DNA from: Aquabacterium fontiphilum
GTDB taxonomy: Bacteria; Pseudomonadota; Gammaproteobacteria; Burkholderiales; Burkholderiaceae_C
Length of the DNA: 64,000 nucleotides
Direction: 5' to 3'
Assembly (NCBI RefSeq): GCF_009909205.1
Contig: NZ_JAAAPN010000001.1
Span: 124,001 to 188,000, forward strand
The translations under genes were made by a program, and so were the position numbers. Shown one piece after another: positions 1 to 9,490 of the stretch. Within the stretch, counting starts at the first letter, position 1; the number at the start of each line of letters is the position of its first letter. A model generated the notes under the pieces. The model did not search any database, had not been told where the DNA came from, and saw nothing but the letters and a program-made list of their open reading frames with translations.

Positions 1-827
1 TGCGCCTCGATGAAGCGGTTCATCGCGGCGGTGTCGGCCTCGGCATGTTCGGTCGGGAACCCGTCCAGCGGCGGCATGAAGCGCACTCGCCAGCCCTGGC
101 CGCGGGGCAGGATCTCGGCGATCACCGGTTGCACGGCCATGTCGAGCATGCGCGCCATGCGCGAGGGCGCCAGCAAGGTGGCCGCGGGCACACCGAAGAA
201 GGGCACGAAGGCCGCGTCACGCAGGCCGAAATCCATGTCAGGCAGGTTGAAAAAGCCCCGCCCGGACTTGATCGCGCGCAAGAGTGGCTTGACCGAATCC
301 TGGCGCGGGAAGATTTCGGCGTTGCCGAAGCGCAGCCGGCCGCGCTTCATCAGCCTGTCCATCAGCGGGTGGCTCTGGCGTTGGTAGATCGAGGCGCCAG
401 GCCTGGGCTGCTTGAGCAGGATGGCAGCGCCGGCCACGTCGAGCGCGACGAAATGCGGGCACAGCCACATCGTCGGGCGCTGCTCGGTCTGCCACAGTCG
501 TTCGGCCAGGCCGATGTCACCTTCCACGTGGATCAGGCGGCGCAGGCGCCAGGCCGGTGCCCACCACAGCACGGCGCGGTCCAGCAGGCTTTGCGTGAGC
601 CAGCGGAAGTGGGCGCGTGCGAGCGCCTCCCTTTCGGCGACCGGCTGCTCGGGAAAACACAGCTCGAGGTTGCGCAGCGCAATGCGCCGGCGCGAGGCGG
701 CCACGCGGTACAGCAGTCGGCTCACGCCGGCCGCCAGCATGGCCAGCATGGGCAGCGGCAGCCAGTGCAGCAGCCACAGCAGCCCCAGGCCCAAGCGGAT
801 GCCGGCTTCGCGCAAGGTGTGCTTCAT
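1..827 (-). CDS. LpxL/HtrB-family lipid A biosynthesis acyltransferase, C-terminus cut by window edge
   Basis: The reading frame starts at the ATG at 827-825 and stays open to the window edge, so the 3' end is missing; about 275 residues are visible. The N-terminus carries a hydrophobic, probably membrane-anchoring segment ([20 protein letters not shown]). It is followed by the family pattern in which a basic RRRIALRNL stretch precedes the acyltransferase core. The expected catalytic H-x4-D block appears as PHFVALD. The family transfers a secondary acyl chain from acyl-ACP to a lipid A precursor at the inner membrane. The start overlaps the stop of the upstream gene in an ATGA, so the two are translationally coupled. 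Which acyl position is modified cannot be told from sequence alone. Confidence 0.85.
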   Translation of the reverse strand, partial: MKHTLREAGIRLGLGLLWLLHWLPLPMLAMLAAGVSRLLYRVAASRRRIALRNLELCFPEQPVAEREALARAHFRWLTQSLLDRAVLWWAPAWRLRRLIHVEGDIGLAERLWQTEQRPTMWLCPHFVALDVAGAAILLKQPRPGASIYQRQSHPLMDRLMKRGRLRFGNAEIFPRQDSVKPLLRAIKSGRGFFNLPDMDFGLRDAAFVPFFGVPAATLLAPSRMARMLDMAVQPVIAEILPRGQGWRVRFMPPLDGFPTEHAEADTAAMNRFIEA

Positions 828-1744
828 CCAGCCCCTCCGGGCGGGGGGCCGCCCACGTCGGCCGAAGTCAGCGCTTCGGGGCGCGGGCCTTTATAGCGGT
901 TGTAGCCCCACAGGTACTGCTCGGGTGCTTGCATGATCACGTGTTCCATCAGGCGGTTGATGGTGGCCGCCGATTGTGCCGCATCACCGGCGGCCAGCAC
1001 GGCCTCATCCTGCGGCGCCACGCGCTCGGCATGCACCACGTAATCGCACCCGCGCCGCCAGCGTGCCAGCGTGCTCAGCCGCTCGCCGCGCATCAGCACC
1101 ACGGCGCAGCCCGTCTGCGCCACGAGCTTACCGGCCATGGTCATCGTGTAGGCCGGCCGCCCGAAGAAGGGCGCCCAGGTGCCCATGCCTTCGGGCGGCA
1201 CCTGGTCGGGCAGGATGCCCACGGTCTCGCCGCGCTTGAGTGCGCGCAGCATGTGGCGTACACCCGTCAGCGTGGCGGGGCTGGTCTGGATGCCGGGGCG
1301 GTTGCGCGCGTGCAGCATCAACTCGGCCAGCCAGCGCTGGCGCGCCGGGCGGTACAGCGCCGTCAACGGCACCTCGGCGCCGAAGCGTTCGGCATAAGCC
1401 TGTGCGACCACCTCGAAGCAACCGGTATGCGGCGTCAGCAGCAGCAGGCCGCGTTCTTCGGCCAGCGCCTGTGCCACCGCCTCGGCACCCTGCCATTGCA
1501 CGCGGGCGCCCAGCGCTTCGTCACGCGGTCGGGCCCACAGCCGCGGCAGCTCGGCCACCATGCGCCCGACCTGGCCCACAGCCTGCCAGCGTTGCCAGCG
1601 CGACAGCCCGGCCTGGCCGGCATGGGCGCGCAGCCGCCGACGGTAGCTGGGCGACAGTGCGTAGGTCAGCCAGCCCATGATCCAGCCCAGGGCGTGCAGC
1701 ACCCCCAGGGGCCAGCGGGACAGCGCGAAGAACAGTTTCGTCAT
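824..1744 (-). CDS. LpxL/HtrB-family lipid A biosynthesis acyltransferase
   Basis: This 306-residue protein (start [11 protein letters not shown]) belongs to the LpxL/LpxM/HtrB acyltransferase family, which adds secondary acyl chains to lipid A at the inner membrane. An N-terminal hydrophobic helix is followed by the catalytic motif as PHTGCFE (H-x4-E form), then [11 protein letters not shown] and the [12 protein letters not shown] segment typical of the family. An upstream in-frame start at 1783 exists, but the ATG at 1744 gives the usual N-terminus. The stop overlaps the start of a second, related acyltransferase, so the pair is probably one operon of two paralogues. It is divergent from metK, an arrangement common in Burkholderiales. 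Confidence 0.9.
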   Translation of the reverse strand: MTKLFFALSRWPLGVLHALGWIMGWLTYALSPSYRRRLRAHAGQAGLSRWQRWQAVGQVGRMVAELPRLWARPRDEALGARVQWQGAEAVAQALAEERGLLLLTPHTGCFEVVAQAYAERFGAEVPLTALYRPARQRWLAELMLHARNRPGIQTSPATLTGVRHMLRALKRGETVGILPDQVPPEGMGTWAPFFGRPAYTMTMAGKLVAQTGCAVVLMRGERLSTLARWRRGCDYVVHAERVAPQDEAVLAAGDAAQSAATINRLMEHVIMQAPEQYLWGYNRYKGPRPEALTSADVGGPPPGGAG

Positions 1745-1840
1745 CAAGGCAGGGCCGCCGCAGCGGCACGGCGGGGGCAGCAACCCGCCACAAAGTGGGA
1801 CAAAGCCCGCATCTTCGCAGAAGCGGCGGCCCGATTTCGC

Positions 1841-1935
1841 TACACTGTGGAGATCGCCGAGTTAACAGGACAACTTGCGGGGCGATTCACAAATGCCGCT
1901 AAAGCGTTCGCCGCTGCCCAGAGTGATGACTCTCC
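1841..1935 (+). promoter_or_regulatory. metK promoter and structured 5' leader, candidate SAM-II-like riboswitch
   Basis: A -10-like TACACT at 1841-1846 would start a transcript near 1853. There ATCGCC (1853-1858) pairs perfectly with GGCGAT (1881-1886), enclosing a loop with GTTAAC and CTTGC. Downstream lies CACAAATGCCGCTAAAGCG; the GCTAAA core (1898-1903) resembles the conserved 3' element of SAM-II aptamers. GGCGA (1881-1885) can alternatively pair with TCGCC (1908-1912), so two exclusive folds are possible. A small hairpin AGAGT/ACTCT with a GATG loop follows at 1920-1933. The pairings are seen; the SAM-II assignment is inference, because the U-rich loop (AGUU instead of AUUU) is not canonical. 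No strong -35 box was found. Confidence 0.4.
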
Positions 1936-1981
1936 AGCCCCGGCGACGCCGAGGTTCATGTCAACTCTGGAGTTACACAGC

Positions 1982-3163
1982 GTGTCCAACGATTTCCTCT
2001 TCACCTCTGAATCGGTTTCCGAAGGCCATCCCGACAAGGTGGCCGACCAGATCTCGGACGCCATCCTCGACGCCATCCTCACACAGGACCCGCGCAGCCG
2101 CGTGGCCGCCGAGACGCTGACCAACACCGGCCTTGTCGTGCTGGCCGGCGAGATCACCACGCAAGCCAACGTCGACTACATCCAGGTCGCGCGCGACACC
2201 ATCAAGCGCATCGGTTACGACAACACCGAGTACGGCATCGACCACAAGGGCTGTGCCGTGCTGGTGGCGTATGACAAGCAATCGAACGACATTGCCCAGG
2301 GCGTGGACCACGCCTCGGACGACTACCTCAACATCGGCGCGGGCGACCAGGGCCTGATGTTTGGCTACGCCTGCGACGAGACGCCCGAGCTCATGCCTGC
2401 GCCGATCTACTACGCGCACCGCCTGGTTGAGCGCCAGGCCCAGCTGCGCAAGGATGGCCGCCTGCCCTTCCTGCGCCCGGACGCCAAGAGCCAGGTCACG
2501 ATGCGCTACGTGGACGGCAAGCCGCACAGCATCGACACCGTGGTGCTGTCGACCCAGCACAGCCCTGACCAGAGCGAGACGCCGACCAAGATGAAGGACA
2601 GCTTCATCGAGGCCGTGATCGAAGAGATCATCAAGCCCGTGCTGCCCAAGGACTGGCTCAAGGAAACGAAGTACCTGATCAACCCGACCGGGCGTTTCGT
2701 GATCGGTGGCCCGCAAGGTGACTGCGGCCTGACGGGTCGCAAGATCATCGTCGACACCTATGGCGGGGCCTGCCCGCACGGCGGCGGCGCCTTCTCGGGC
2801 AAGGACCCCACCAAGGTGGACCGTTCGGCTGCTTACGCCGCCCGCTACGTGGCCAAGAACGTCGTGGCCGCTGGCCTGGCGCGTCAGTGCCAGGTGCAGG
2901 TGGCCTACGCCATCGGCGTGGCCCACCCGATGAACGTGACGGTCTACACCGAGGGCACGGGCGTCATCCCCGACGCGCAGATCGCCGAACTGGTCAAGGC
3001 CCACTTCGACCTGCGCCCCAAGGGCATCATCCAGATGCTGGACCTGCTGCGCCCGATCTACTCGAAGACAGCGGCCTACGGCCACTTCGGCCGCGAAGAG
3101 CCCGAGTTCACCTGGGAGCGCACGGACAAAGCAGCTGCGCTGCGTGCAGCGGCTGGCCTGTAA
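1982..3163 (+). CDS. metK: S-adenosylmethionine synthase
   Basis: This 393-residue enzyme makes S-adenosylmethionine from ATP and methionine in the cytoplasm. The N-terminus reads [19 protein letters not shown], the family signature, and the later [12 protein letters not shown] and [16 protein letters not shown] blocks match MetK's ATP- and phosphate-binding motifs. The GTG at 1982 is preferred because GGAG sits nine bases upstream and the N-terminus then matches relatives; an in-frame ATG at 1958 would add eight residues with a poorly placed GAGG. The gene is divergent from the acyltransferase pair and has a leader of about 130 bases that may form a regulatory RNA. With ahcY and metF further on, the window holds several S-adenosylmethionine-cycle steps. 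Confidence 0.97.
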   Translation: MSNDFLFTSESVSEGHPDKVADQISDAILDAILTQDPRSRVAAETLTNTGLVVLAGEITTQANVDYIQVARDTIKRIGYDNTEYGIDHKGCAVLVAYDKQSNDIAQGVDHASDDYLNIGAGDQGLMFGYACDETPELMPAPIYYAHRLVERQAQLRKDGRLPFLRPDAKSQVTMRYVDGKPHSIDTVVLSTQHSPDQSETPTKMKDSFIEAVIEEIIKPVLPKDWLKETKYLINPTGRFVIGGPQGDCGLTGRKIIVDTYGGACPHGGGAFSGKDPTKVDRSAAYAARYVAKNVVAAGLARQCQVQVAYAIGVAHPMNVTVYTEGTGVIPDAQIAELVKAHFDLRPKGIIQMLDLLRPIYSKTAAYGHFGREEPEFTWERTDKAAALRAAAGL

Positions 3164-3184
3164 GAACAGCATCCGCGAAGCGGA

Positions 3185-3793
3185 TCAGCCCTTCTGCCAC
3201 ACCAGGCAGAAGTTGTGGGCCGGCATGGCGTGCTGGCCCACCCGGGTGAGGCCCAGTGGTGCGGCGGCCGCATCGAGCGCGCCCATGTCGCGGATGCCGA
3301 AGCGCGGGTCGAGCGCGCGCAGCCACGTGTCAAAGGCGGCGTTGCTCTCGCTGGTGTAGCGGCCTTCGACATTGAAGGGCCCGTAGGCAACCAGCAGGCC
3401 GCCGGGCGCGAGCGCCCGTGCGGCCCGGGCCAGCAACCGTTGCGACGAGGCGGCCGGCATGTAGTGCAGGGTGTTGGCGGTGAACACCGCGTCGGCCGCC
3501 GCCACAGGCCACCCCTTGTCGTGGTCCACGTCCAGCGCAAGCGGCGCGGGTGTGTTGGGCAACGCGGCCTCGTCCAGCCAGGCCTGGATGCCGCTCAGAT
3601 GCTCGACCCGGTCGGAACACTGCCAGCGCAGATGCGGTAGGTGCGCGGCAAAGTAGACGGCGTGCTGGCCTGTGCCGCTGCCGATTTCAAGCACGGTGCG
3701 GCAACCGGTCAACAGCGGGCGCAGGACGGCCAGGATGGGATCGCGGTTGCGCTCGCAGGCGGGCGCAAAGGGTTTGGGCGTGGCAGCAGACAT
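3185..3793 (-). CDS. DUF938-family SAM-dependent methyltransferase-like protein
   Basis: This is a 202-residue class I methyltransferase-like protein. The SAM-binding motif I is clear (VLEIGSGTGQHAVYFA, about residues 35-50). It is followed by the DUF938 hallmarks WQCSDRVEHLSGI and FTANTLHYMP and the C-terminal HNFCLVWQKG. DUF938 proteins (relatives of METTL26) are widespread, but their substrate is not established. The gene is convergent with metK, with 21 bases between the two stops and no obvious terminator. The start gives an N-terminus rich in Pro and Ala followed by the conserved ERNRDPIL segment. The family call is confident; the function is unknown. Confidence 0.85.
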   Translation of the reverse strand: MSAATPKPFAPACERNRDPILAVLRPLLTGCRTVLEIGSGTGQHAVYFAAHLPHLRWQCSDRVEHLSGIQAWLDEAALPNTPAPLALDVDHDKGWPVAAADAVFTANTLHYMPAASSQRLLARAARALAPGGLLVAYGPFNVEGRYTSESNAAFDTWLRALDPRFGIRDMGALDAAAAPLGLTRVGQHAMPAHNFCLVWQKG

Positions 3794-3830
3794 GGGCGAT
3801 ACCTTCGCACAGTCTGGCCGCCCCTGCGGC

Positions 3831-5372
3831 TCACAGGGTACGGAACGCGTTCACTGCATGGCTGAGTCGCTCGGCCTGTTCGCGCATGCTGGCGGCTGCC
3901 GCCGCCGATTGCTCGACCAGCGCGGCGTTCTGCTGCGTCATCTGATCGAGGTGGGTGACGGCCTGGTTGACCTGGCGGATGCCGTCGCTCTGCTCCGAGG
4001 CCGAGGCGCTGATGTCGCGCATCATGTCGGTGACGCGGTCGATCGCCCGCTCGATGTCGTTCATGGCCTCACCGGCCTGGGACACCAGGGTGGCGCCCGC
4101 GTCGACCTTGTCGCTGGAATCCACGATCAGGCTTTTGATCTCGCGGGCGGCATTGGCCGAGCGCTGTGCCAGCGAGCGCACCTCGGAGGCCACCACCGCG
4201 AAACCGCGGCCCTGTTCGCCCGCGCGTGCCGCCTCCACCGCGGCGTTGAGCGCGAGGATGTTCGTCTGGAAGGCGATGCCGTCGATCACGCCGATGATGT
4301 CGGAGATCTTGCGCGACGAGGCCGCGATGTCCTGCATGGTGTTGACCACCTGGCCCACCACTTCGCCGCCACGGCGTGCCGCCTGGCTGGCACCACCGGC
4401 CAGCTCGTTGGCCTGCTGGGCGGCCTGCGACGACTGCATTACCGTGCCGGTGAGCTGCTCCATGGACGAGGCCGTTTCTTGCAGGCTGGAGGCGGCCTGT
4501 TCGGTGCGGTTCGACAGATCCTGGTTGCCCGAGGCGATCTCGCCGGAGGCCGTGGCGATGCCTTCGGTGCTTTGTCTGACATCCTGTACCAGACGCGACA
4601 AGGACTGCGCCATGCCCTGCATGGCGGTCATCAGTTGGCCGAGTTCGTCCTGGCGGTGGGCGGTGATGTTCACCCGCAGGTCACCACTGGCGATCCGCGA
4701 TGCGGCCTCAATGGCCTCTGCCAGCGGCTGCTTGATCGACCGGATCAGGAAGTGCGCGCCCACCGCCACGGCCACCATCACGCACAGCACCATCAGCGCG
4801 GCCGTGCCGGTGATCGCCTTGCGGCTGGCGGCAATCTGATCGCGGATGCGTGCGGCCTCCTCGTCCTGAATCCGAGCAAAACCATGGATCGCCTCACCAT
4901 AAGCCCTGGCCTTCGGGACGAGCGACTGCAGGGCCAGCGACGATGCTTCGGCAGCACGGCCTTGGGCCTTCAAACTCTGAATCTGCTGATTCAGGTTTAG
5001 CACCTCCTTGCGTGCCGCAGCGATCTGGTCCAGCTGCGCCTGATCGGCGGCCGACATCGGATGCTGCGCCAGATCCGCGAGGATCTGCTCCACGCGCTGG
5101 GTGGCTCCTTTGACCTCCGGCAGCAGGTGCTCCGCGACGGCCGGCTCCTGACTCAGCCCGACCGCCACCAGCTTCGCCGTGGCGGTATTGGCCACCAACA
5201 CCCATTCGTTGGCTGCGCGAAGCTTGGCGTCGCTGCGCGCCATGGCCTCGCCTGCGGCGGCCTGCTGAGTGACTGAGCGCCAGGCAGCGAATGCCACGAT
5301 GCCCAGCATCGCCACGATCAAGGCCATCACGGCCGCCCATAAACGACCGGCAATACCGATTTCACGGAACAT
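3831..5372 (-). CDS. Methyl-accepting chemotaxis protein
   Basis: This 513-residue transmembrane chemoreceptor has a first membrane helix at residues 7-28 ([20 protein letters not shown]). A four-helix-bundle type periplasmic sensor of about 160 residues follows, then a second helix ([20 protein letters not shown]), a HAMP domain and a long cytoplasmic coiled coil. The conserved hairpin tip for CheA/CheW contact is present ([20 protein letters not shown]), flanked by methylation helices with Gln/Glu pairs. No CheR-binding pentapeptide is seen at the C-terminus (ends AVNAFRTL). The ATG at 5372 follows AGGATGG; earlier in-frame starts would prepend a Cys-rich segment that does not look like protein. 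The ligand is unknown. It is divergent from an HD-GYP gene. Confidence 0.93.
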   Translation of the reverse strand: MFREIGIAGRLWAAVMALIVAMLGIVAFAAWRSVTQQAAAGEAMARSDAKLRAANEWVLVANTATAKLVAVGLSQEPAVAEHLLPEVKGATQRVEQILADLAQHPMSAADQAQLDQIAAARKEVLNLNQQIQSLKAQGRAAEASSLALQSLVPKARAYGEAIHGFARIQDEEAARIRDQIAASRKAITGTAALMVLCVMVAVAVGAHFLIRSIKQPLAEAIEAASRIASGDLRVNITAHRQDELGQLMTAMQGMAQSLSRLVQDVRQSTEGIATASGEIASGNQDLSNRTEQAASSLQETASSMEQLTGTVMQSSQAAQQANELAGGASQAARRGGEVVGQVVNTMQDIAASSRKISDIIGVIDGIAFQTNILALNAAVEAARAGEQGRGFAVVASEVRSLAQRSANAAREIKSLIVDSSDKVDAGATLVSQAGEAMNDIERAIDRVTDMMRDISASASEQSDGIRQVNQAVTHLDQMTQQNAALVEQSAAAAASMREQAERLSHAVNAFRTL

Positions 5373-5623
5373 GGTGCAATCCATCCTGTGACAAACAGGC
5401 CCTGTCGCGCAGAAGCCGCGACACGGCGTCCCGCGCCGCCCGATGTGTCCCCGGATGGCGCCTCCCAAGTGGCATATCGGCGTCAGTGATGCGAATCTGT
5501 AGCCCGGGCAAGCGTGACAACAATGTCGCATCCCGGGCCCATTTCCGGCACCCGAGGCGCGCGTGGCGCACTACCATCCGCACTGTGTCCCGTTGCGCGT
5601 GGCCGCAGGGGCGCCCATTCACC

Positions 5624-6856
5624 ATGCTCAGAAAGATCTCCACTCAGCAACTGCGTGTCGGCATGTACGTGCACGAGGTGTGCGGCTCCTGGCTCGCGCA
5701 CCCGTTCTGGCGGTCGTCGTTCCGGGTGGAACATGCCAAACAGGTCGAGCAGCTGCTGGCTGTCAGCCATGTGGTGATCGACACGGCGCGCGGGCTGGAC
5801 GTGCCGGCGTCGCCCGACGATGCGGCGCTGATGGATGACATCGAGGTCCCCGCCGAAGAAGGGCCCGAGGCGCCGCTCGACAATCTGGCCGAAGCCTCAC
5901 CCCTTGAGACCAGTTGCAGCTTCCAGCAGGAAGTCGTCCGCGCCACGCGGCTGATCGCGCAATCGCGCACGGCGATGAAGTCGTTGTTCCAGGACGCCCG
6001 TCTGGGCAAGGCAGTGGATGCTGAGACCTGCCTGCCGCTGGTTGACGACATCACCCGCTCGGTGGACCGCAACCCGGGCGCCATCGTCAGCCTCGCGCGG
6101 CTGAAGACGAGCGACGATTACACCTACATGCACTCGGTGGCCGTGTGCGCCCTTATGGTGGCCCTGGCCAAGCAGCTCAGGCTCAGCGAGGCCGACACCC
6201 GGGAAGCGGGTCTGGCGGGGCTGGTGCATGACCTGGGTAAGGCGCAGATGCCGCTGGAGGTGCTCAACAAGCCCGGCGCGCTGACCACTGAAGAGTTCGC
6301 CATCATGAAGCGCCACCCCCAGGCCGGCTACGAGATGCTGGTGGAAGGACGCGGGGTGGGGCCTATTCCCCTGGACGTGTGCCTGCACCATCACGAGAAG
6401 GTCAACGGCAAGGGCTACCCCAAAGGCCTCAAGGGTGACGAGATCAGCCTGTTTGCCAAGATGGGCGCGGTGTGCGACGTGTACGACGCGATCACCTCCA
6501 ACCGCCCGTACAAGGCCGGTTGGGATCCCGCCGAGTCGGTTCAGAAGATGGCGCAATGGACCAAGGACGGCCATTTCGACGAGGCCATCTTCCAGGCTTT
6601 TGTCAAGAGCATTGGCATCTATCCCACCGGCTCGCTGGTCAAGCTCAAATCCGGCCGGCTGGCCGTGGTGGTCGAGCAGGGCAGCGGTTCGTTGCTGCAG
6701 CCGCTGGTGCGCGTGTTCTATTCCACCAAGGCCAATGAGCCCATCACGCCCGAGTTGATCGACATGGGGCAGTCGGCTGACCAGATCGTCTCGCGCGAGT
6801 CATCGACGGCCTGGGGCTTCGAGAACCTGGATCGGTTCTGGCGGCCCCAGCCCTGA
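5624..6856 (+). CDS. HD-GYP domain protein, probable cyclic-di-GMP phosphodiesterase
   Basis: This 410-residue cytoplasmic protein has an N-terminal DUF3391-like segment (KISTQQLRVGMYVHEVCGSW) and a C-terminal HD-GYP domain. The metal-binding HD is in GLVHDLGKAQMP, and the HD-GYP signature is HHHEKVNGKGYPKG, followed by FAKMGAVCDVYDAITSNRPY. Such proteins hydrolyse cyclic-di-GMP to GMP and so oppose diguanylate cyclases, three of which lie in this window. The ATG at 5624 gives the DUF3391 start; the longer reading frame upstream has no family similarity. It is divergent from the chemoreceptor with a 251-base spacer that should hold both promoters. Enzymatic activity is inferred from intact motifs. 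Confidence 0.92.
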   Translation: MLRKISTQQLRVGMYVHEVCGSWLAHPFWRSSFRVEHAKQVEQLLAVSHVVIDTARGLDVPASPDDAALMDDIEVPAEEGPEAPLDNLAEASPLETSCSFQQEVVRATRLIAQSRTAMKSLFQDARLGKAVDAETCLPLVDDITRSVDRNPGAIVSLARLKTSDDYTYMHSVAVCALMVALAKQLRLSEADTREAGLAGLVHDLGKAQMPLEVLNKPGALTTEEFAIMKRHPQAGYEMLVEGRGVGPIPLDVCLHHHEKVNGKGYPKGLKGDEISLFAKMGAVCDVYDAITSNRPYKAGWDPAESVQKMAQWTKDGHFDEAIFQAFVKSIGIYPTGSLVKLKSGRLAVVVEQGSGSLLQPLVRVFYSTKANEPITPELIDMGQSADQIVSRESSTAWGFENLDRFWRPQP

Positions 6857-8473
6857 TCACTGCGTCGACAAGCTCAGCCCCGCATGCTCGCGCAGCGGGT
6901 GGAAGTGCACCTGCGGGTGGCGCTCGGCCGTCAGACGCAGGTCATACGCCGAGGTGATCATGTAGGCCAGCGTGTCGGCCGCGTCGAGTGCCAGCTTGCT
7001 GGCGTTCTCGTCGGTGAACTTCTTCATGGCCTCGGGTGTGTCGGCCGTGATCCAGCGCGCGCCGGTGAAGCGGCAGGGCATCAGCCGGATCTCGACACCG
7101 TACTCGGCCTTGAGCCGGTGCTGCACCACTTCGAACTGCAGCTGGCCGACGGCGCCCAGCAACATGGCGCCGCCCACCTCGGGGCGGAAGACCTGGATGG
7201 CGCCCTCCTCACCCAGCTGCATCAGGCCGGCCTGCAACTGCTTGCTCTTCATCGGGTTGGCCAGCTCCACCGTCTGGAACAGCTCGGGCGCGAAGAAAGG
7301 CAGCCCGGTGTATTGCAGGTTGATCCCGTCGGTGATGGTGTCGCCCAGTTGCACGCCGCCGTGCGTGGTGAAGCCGATGATGTCGCCGGCAAAGGCCTCG
7401 TCCACCGCCTCGCGTCGCTGCGACAGAAAGGTCACGACCGAGGTGGGGCGCAACTCCTTGCCACTGCGTTGCACCTTGAGCTTCATGCCCGGGGTGTACT
7501 TGCCCGAGCACACGCGCACGAAGGCGATGCGGTCGCGGTGAGACGGGTCCATGTTGGCCTGCACCTTGAAGACCACGCCCGAGAAGTTCTCCATCTCGGG
7601 GGCGATCTCTTTCTTGCTGCCATCCTTCTCGGTGCTGAAGCGGGGCCGGGGCGAGGGGGCCAGGTCGACCAGGGCGTCCAGCACCTCCTGCACACCGAAG
7701 TTGTTCACGGCCGAGCCGAAGAACACCGGCGTCTGCTTGGCCGCCAGGAACTGTTCGATGTCGAAGGCGGGAGCGGCTTCGGCCATCAGCTCCATGTTGG
7801 CTTCGGCCAGCTCCCAGTCGTGGCCAAAGCGCGCGTGCAGCTTGTCGCGCTCGTCCAGCGAGACCTCTTCGTACTCGTCGCTGCGCTTGTCGCCGCCCGC
7901 ATCGAACAGGCGCATGGCGCGCGTGCGCAGGTTGACGATGCCGCCAAAGGCCTTGCCCTGGCCGACTGGCCAGGTCATGGGCACGCAGGGCATGCCCAGT
8001 TCCTGTTCGACCTCGTCGAGCAGCTCCAGCGGGTCGCGCCCCTCGCGGTCCATCTTGTTCACAAACGTGATGATGGGCGTGTCGCGCTGGCGGCAGACCT
8101 CGATCAGGCGCTTGGTCTGGGCTTCCACGCCGTTGGCCGCGTCGATCACCATCAGGGCCGAGTCCACCGCGGTCAGCACGCGGTAGGTGTCTTCCGAGAA
8201 GTCCTTGTGGCCCGGCGTGTCCAGCAGGTTGACCACGTGCTCGCGGTAGAGCATCTGCATGACCGATGACGCCACCGAGATGCCGCGCTGCTTCTCGATC
8301 TCCATCCAGTCCGACGTGGCGTGGCGCGATGCCTTGCGGCCCTTCACGGCGCCCGCGATGTGGATGGCGCCAGAGAACAGCAGCAGCTTTTCCGTCAACG
8401 TCGTTTTACCGGCGTCGGGGTGGGAAATGATCGCAAAGGTGCGGCGGCGGCGGGTTTCGGCGGCGTGGCTCAC
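6857..8473 (-). CDS. prfC: Peptide chain release factor 3
   Basis: This GTPase of about 538 residues recycles release factors 1 and 2 from the ribosome after termination. The G1 motif is SHPDAGKTT, G3 is DTPGHKDF and G4 is NKMDREGRD, followed by the RF3-specific central and C-terminal domains (ending EHAGLSLSTQ). The likely start is the GTG at 8473 (VSHAAETRRRRTFAIISHPD), which places the G1 motif at the usual distance; there is no strong Shine-Dalgarno and the reading frame extends further upstream, so the start is uncertain. The stop immediately abuts the stop of the HD-GYP gene on the other strand, with no intergenic terminator. Upstream it faces a PEP-CTERM gene. Confidence 0.95.
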   Translation of the reverse strand: MSHAAETRRRRTFAIISHPDAGKTTLTEKLLLFSGAIHIAGAVKGRKASRHATSDWMEIEKQRGISVASSVMQMLYREHVVNLLDTPGHKDFSEDTYRVLTAVDSALMVIDAANGVEAQTKRLIEVCRQRDTPIITFVNKMDREGRDPLELLDEVEQELGMPCVPMTWPVGQGKAFGGIVNLRTRAMRLFDAGGDKRSDEYEEVSLDERDKLHARFGHDWELAEANMELMAEAAPAFDIEQFLAAKQTPVFFGSAVNNFGVQEVLDALVDLAPSPRPRFSTEKDGSKKEIAPEMENFSGVVFKVQANMDPSHRDRIAFVRVCSGKYTPGMKLKVQRSGKELRPTSVVTFLSQRREAVDEAFAGDIIGFTTHGGVQLGDTITDGINLQYTGLPFFAPELFQTVELANPMKSKQLQAGLMQLGEEGAIQVFRPEVGGAMLLGAVGQLQFEVVQHRLKAEYGVEIRLMPCRFTGARWITADTPEAMKKFTDENASKLALDAADTLAYMITSAYDLRLTAERHPQVHFHPLREHAGLSLSTQ

Positions 8474-8659
8474 GGGGCGGGCTCTCGGGAACGGTGAAGA
8501 AATGCGCGCGGCAAACCCGTGATTCTCGCAGGTCGGGCGGCGGTGGTGCGGATGGCAGGGGGGCGGCGTCATCGCCGGTTCACCACCGCGGCGCACCATC
8601 GCTCACCAGCGGCCCGTCAGCAGGCCGCGATTTTGTTCCGACCGTCCCGAGAGGTACCC

Positions 8660-9394
8660 ATGTCCGCATTCGCATCCGTTCGCACCGCCGCCCTGATGGC
8701 CGGCATCGTCCTGACCGGCGCCGCCCAGGCCGACGTCATCACCCAGTGGAACTTCAACTCGCAGCCTGCCGACGGCAGCACCAGCACCGGCGTGACCGTG
8801 CCGAGCGCCGGCGTGGGCACCGCCAGCCTGCTGGGCGTCACCGGCTCGTTTGCCAGCGGCACGGCCAACGGCGGCTCGTCCGACCCCGCCGCGACCGACA
8901 ACTCCGGTTGGCAGACCACCGGCTACGCCGCCCAAGGCATGGGCGACAAAACCCGCGGCGTGCAGTTTGCCGTCAGCACGCTGGGCTATGACACCATCTC
9001 GGTAAGCTACGACCTGCGCCACAGCAACACCAGCGCCCGTCACGAGTTGTTCCAGTACAGCCTCGACGGCGTGCAGTTCATCGACTTCGCCACCTTCACC
9101 GGGGCGGCCGGCGACACCTGGTTCAATGGCCGCACGGTCGACCTGTCCGGCGTGGCTGGTGTGGCCAACAACGCCAGCTTCGCGTTTCGCATCGTGAGCA
9201 CGTTCGCCCCCGGCACGTCGCAATACCAGGCTTCGGCCGCCGGCGGCAACTATGCTGGCACGGGCACCTGGCGCTTCGACATGGTCACCGTCTCGGGCAG
9301 CCCCGTGACGCCGGTGCCCGAGCCCGAGAGCCTGGCCCTGCTGCTGGCCGGCCTGGCCACGGTGGCCGGCGTCGCACGCCGCCGTCTCGTCTGA
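8660..9394 (+). CDS. Secreted PEP-CTERM sorting domain protein
   Basis: This 244-residue exported protein has a signal peptide (MSAFASVRTAALMAGIVLTG, cleavage after AAQA). A Ser/Thr/Gly-rich beta-type body follows. The C-terminal PEP-CTERM tripartite tag is VPEPESLALLLAGLATVAG plus VARRRLV. The tag directs processing by exosortase/archaeosortase-type enzymes, typically in bacteria that make exopolysaccharide. No exosortase gene is present in this window. GAGAGG sits upstream of the ATG at 8660. The body has no recognised catalytic motif, although the ISVSYDLRHSNTSAR region resembles domains of other PEP-CTERM extracellular proteins. It is divergent from prfC and is followed by a strong hairpin. 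Confidence 0.88.
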   Translation: MSAFASVRTAALMAGIVLTGAAQADVITQWNFNSQPADGSTSTGVTVPSAGVGTASLLGVTGSFASGTANGGSSDPAATDNSGWQTTGYAAQGMGDKTRGVQFAVSTLGYDTISVSYDLRHSNTSARHELFQYSLDGVQFIDFATFTGAAGDTWFNGRTVDLSGVAGVANNASFAFRIVSTFAPGTSQYQASAAGGNYAGTGTWRFDMVTVSGSPVTPVPEPESLALLLAGLATVAGVARRRLV

Positions 9395-9413
9395 ACCGTT
9401 CAGCCGCCACGGA

Positions 9414-9441
9414 AGGCCGGCGACCGAGAGGCCGCCGGCCT
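9414..9441 (+). terminator. Hairpin after PEP-CTERM gene
   Basis: A perfect nine-base stem AGGCCGGCG / CGCCGGCCT encloses a ten-base loop, 20 bases after the stop of the PEP-CTERM gene. It is followed only by a weak T-rich stretch (CAAGTTCTT). It probably acts as a terminator or 3'-end stabiliser. Confidence 0.6.
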
Positions 9442-9490
9442 CAAGTTCTTGCGCTGACAGACGAAGTACCGGTCTGTTGCAGTGTGAAGG

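Noticed and set aside
617..1981. N-terminal extension of the metK frame
   Set aside because: It overlaps the acyltransferase genes on the opposite strand and shows no similarity to MetK; the family start is at 1982.
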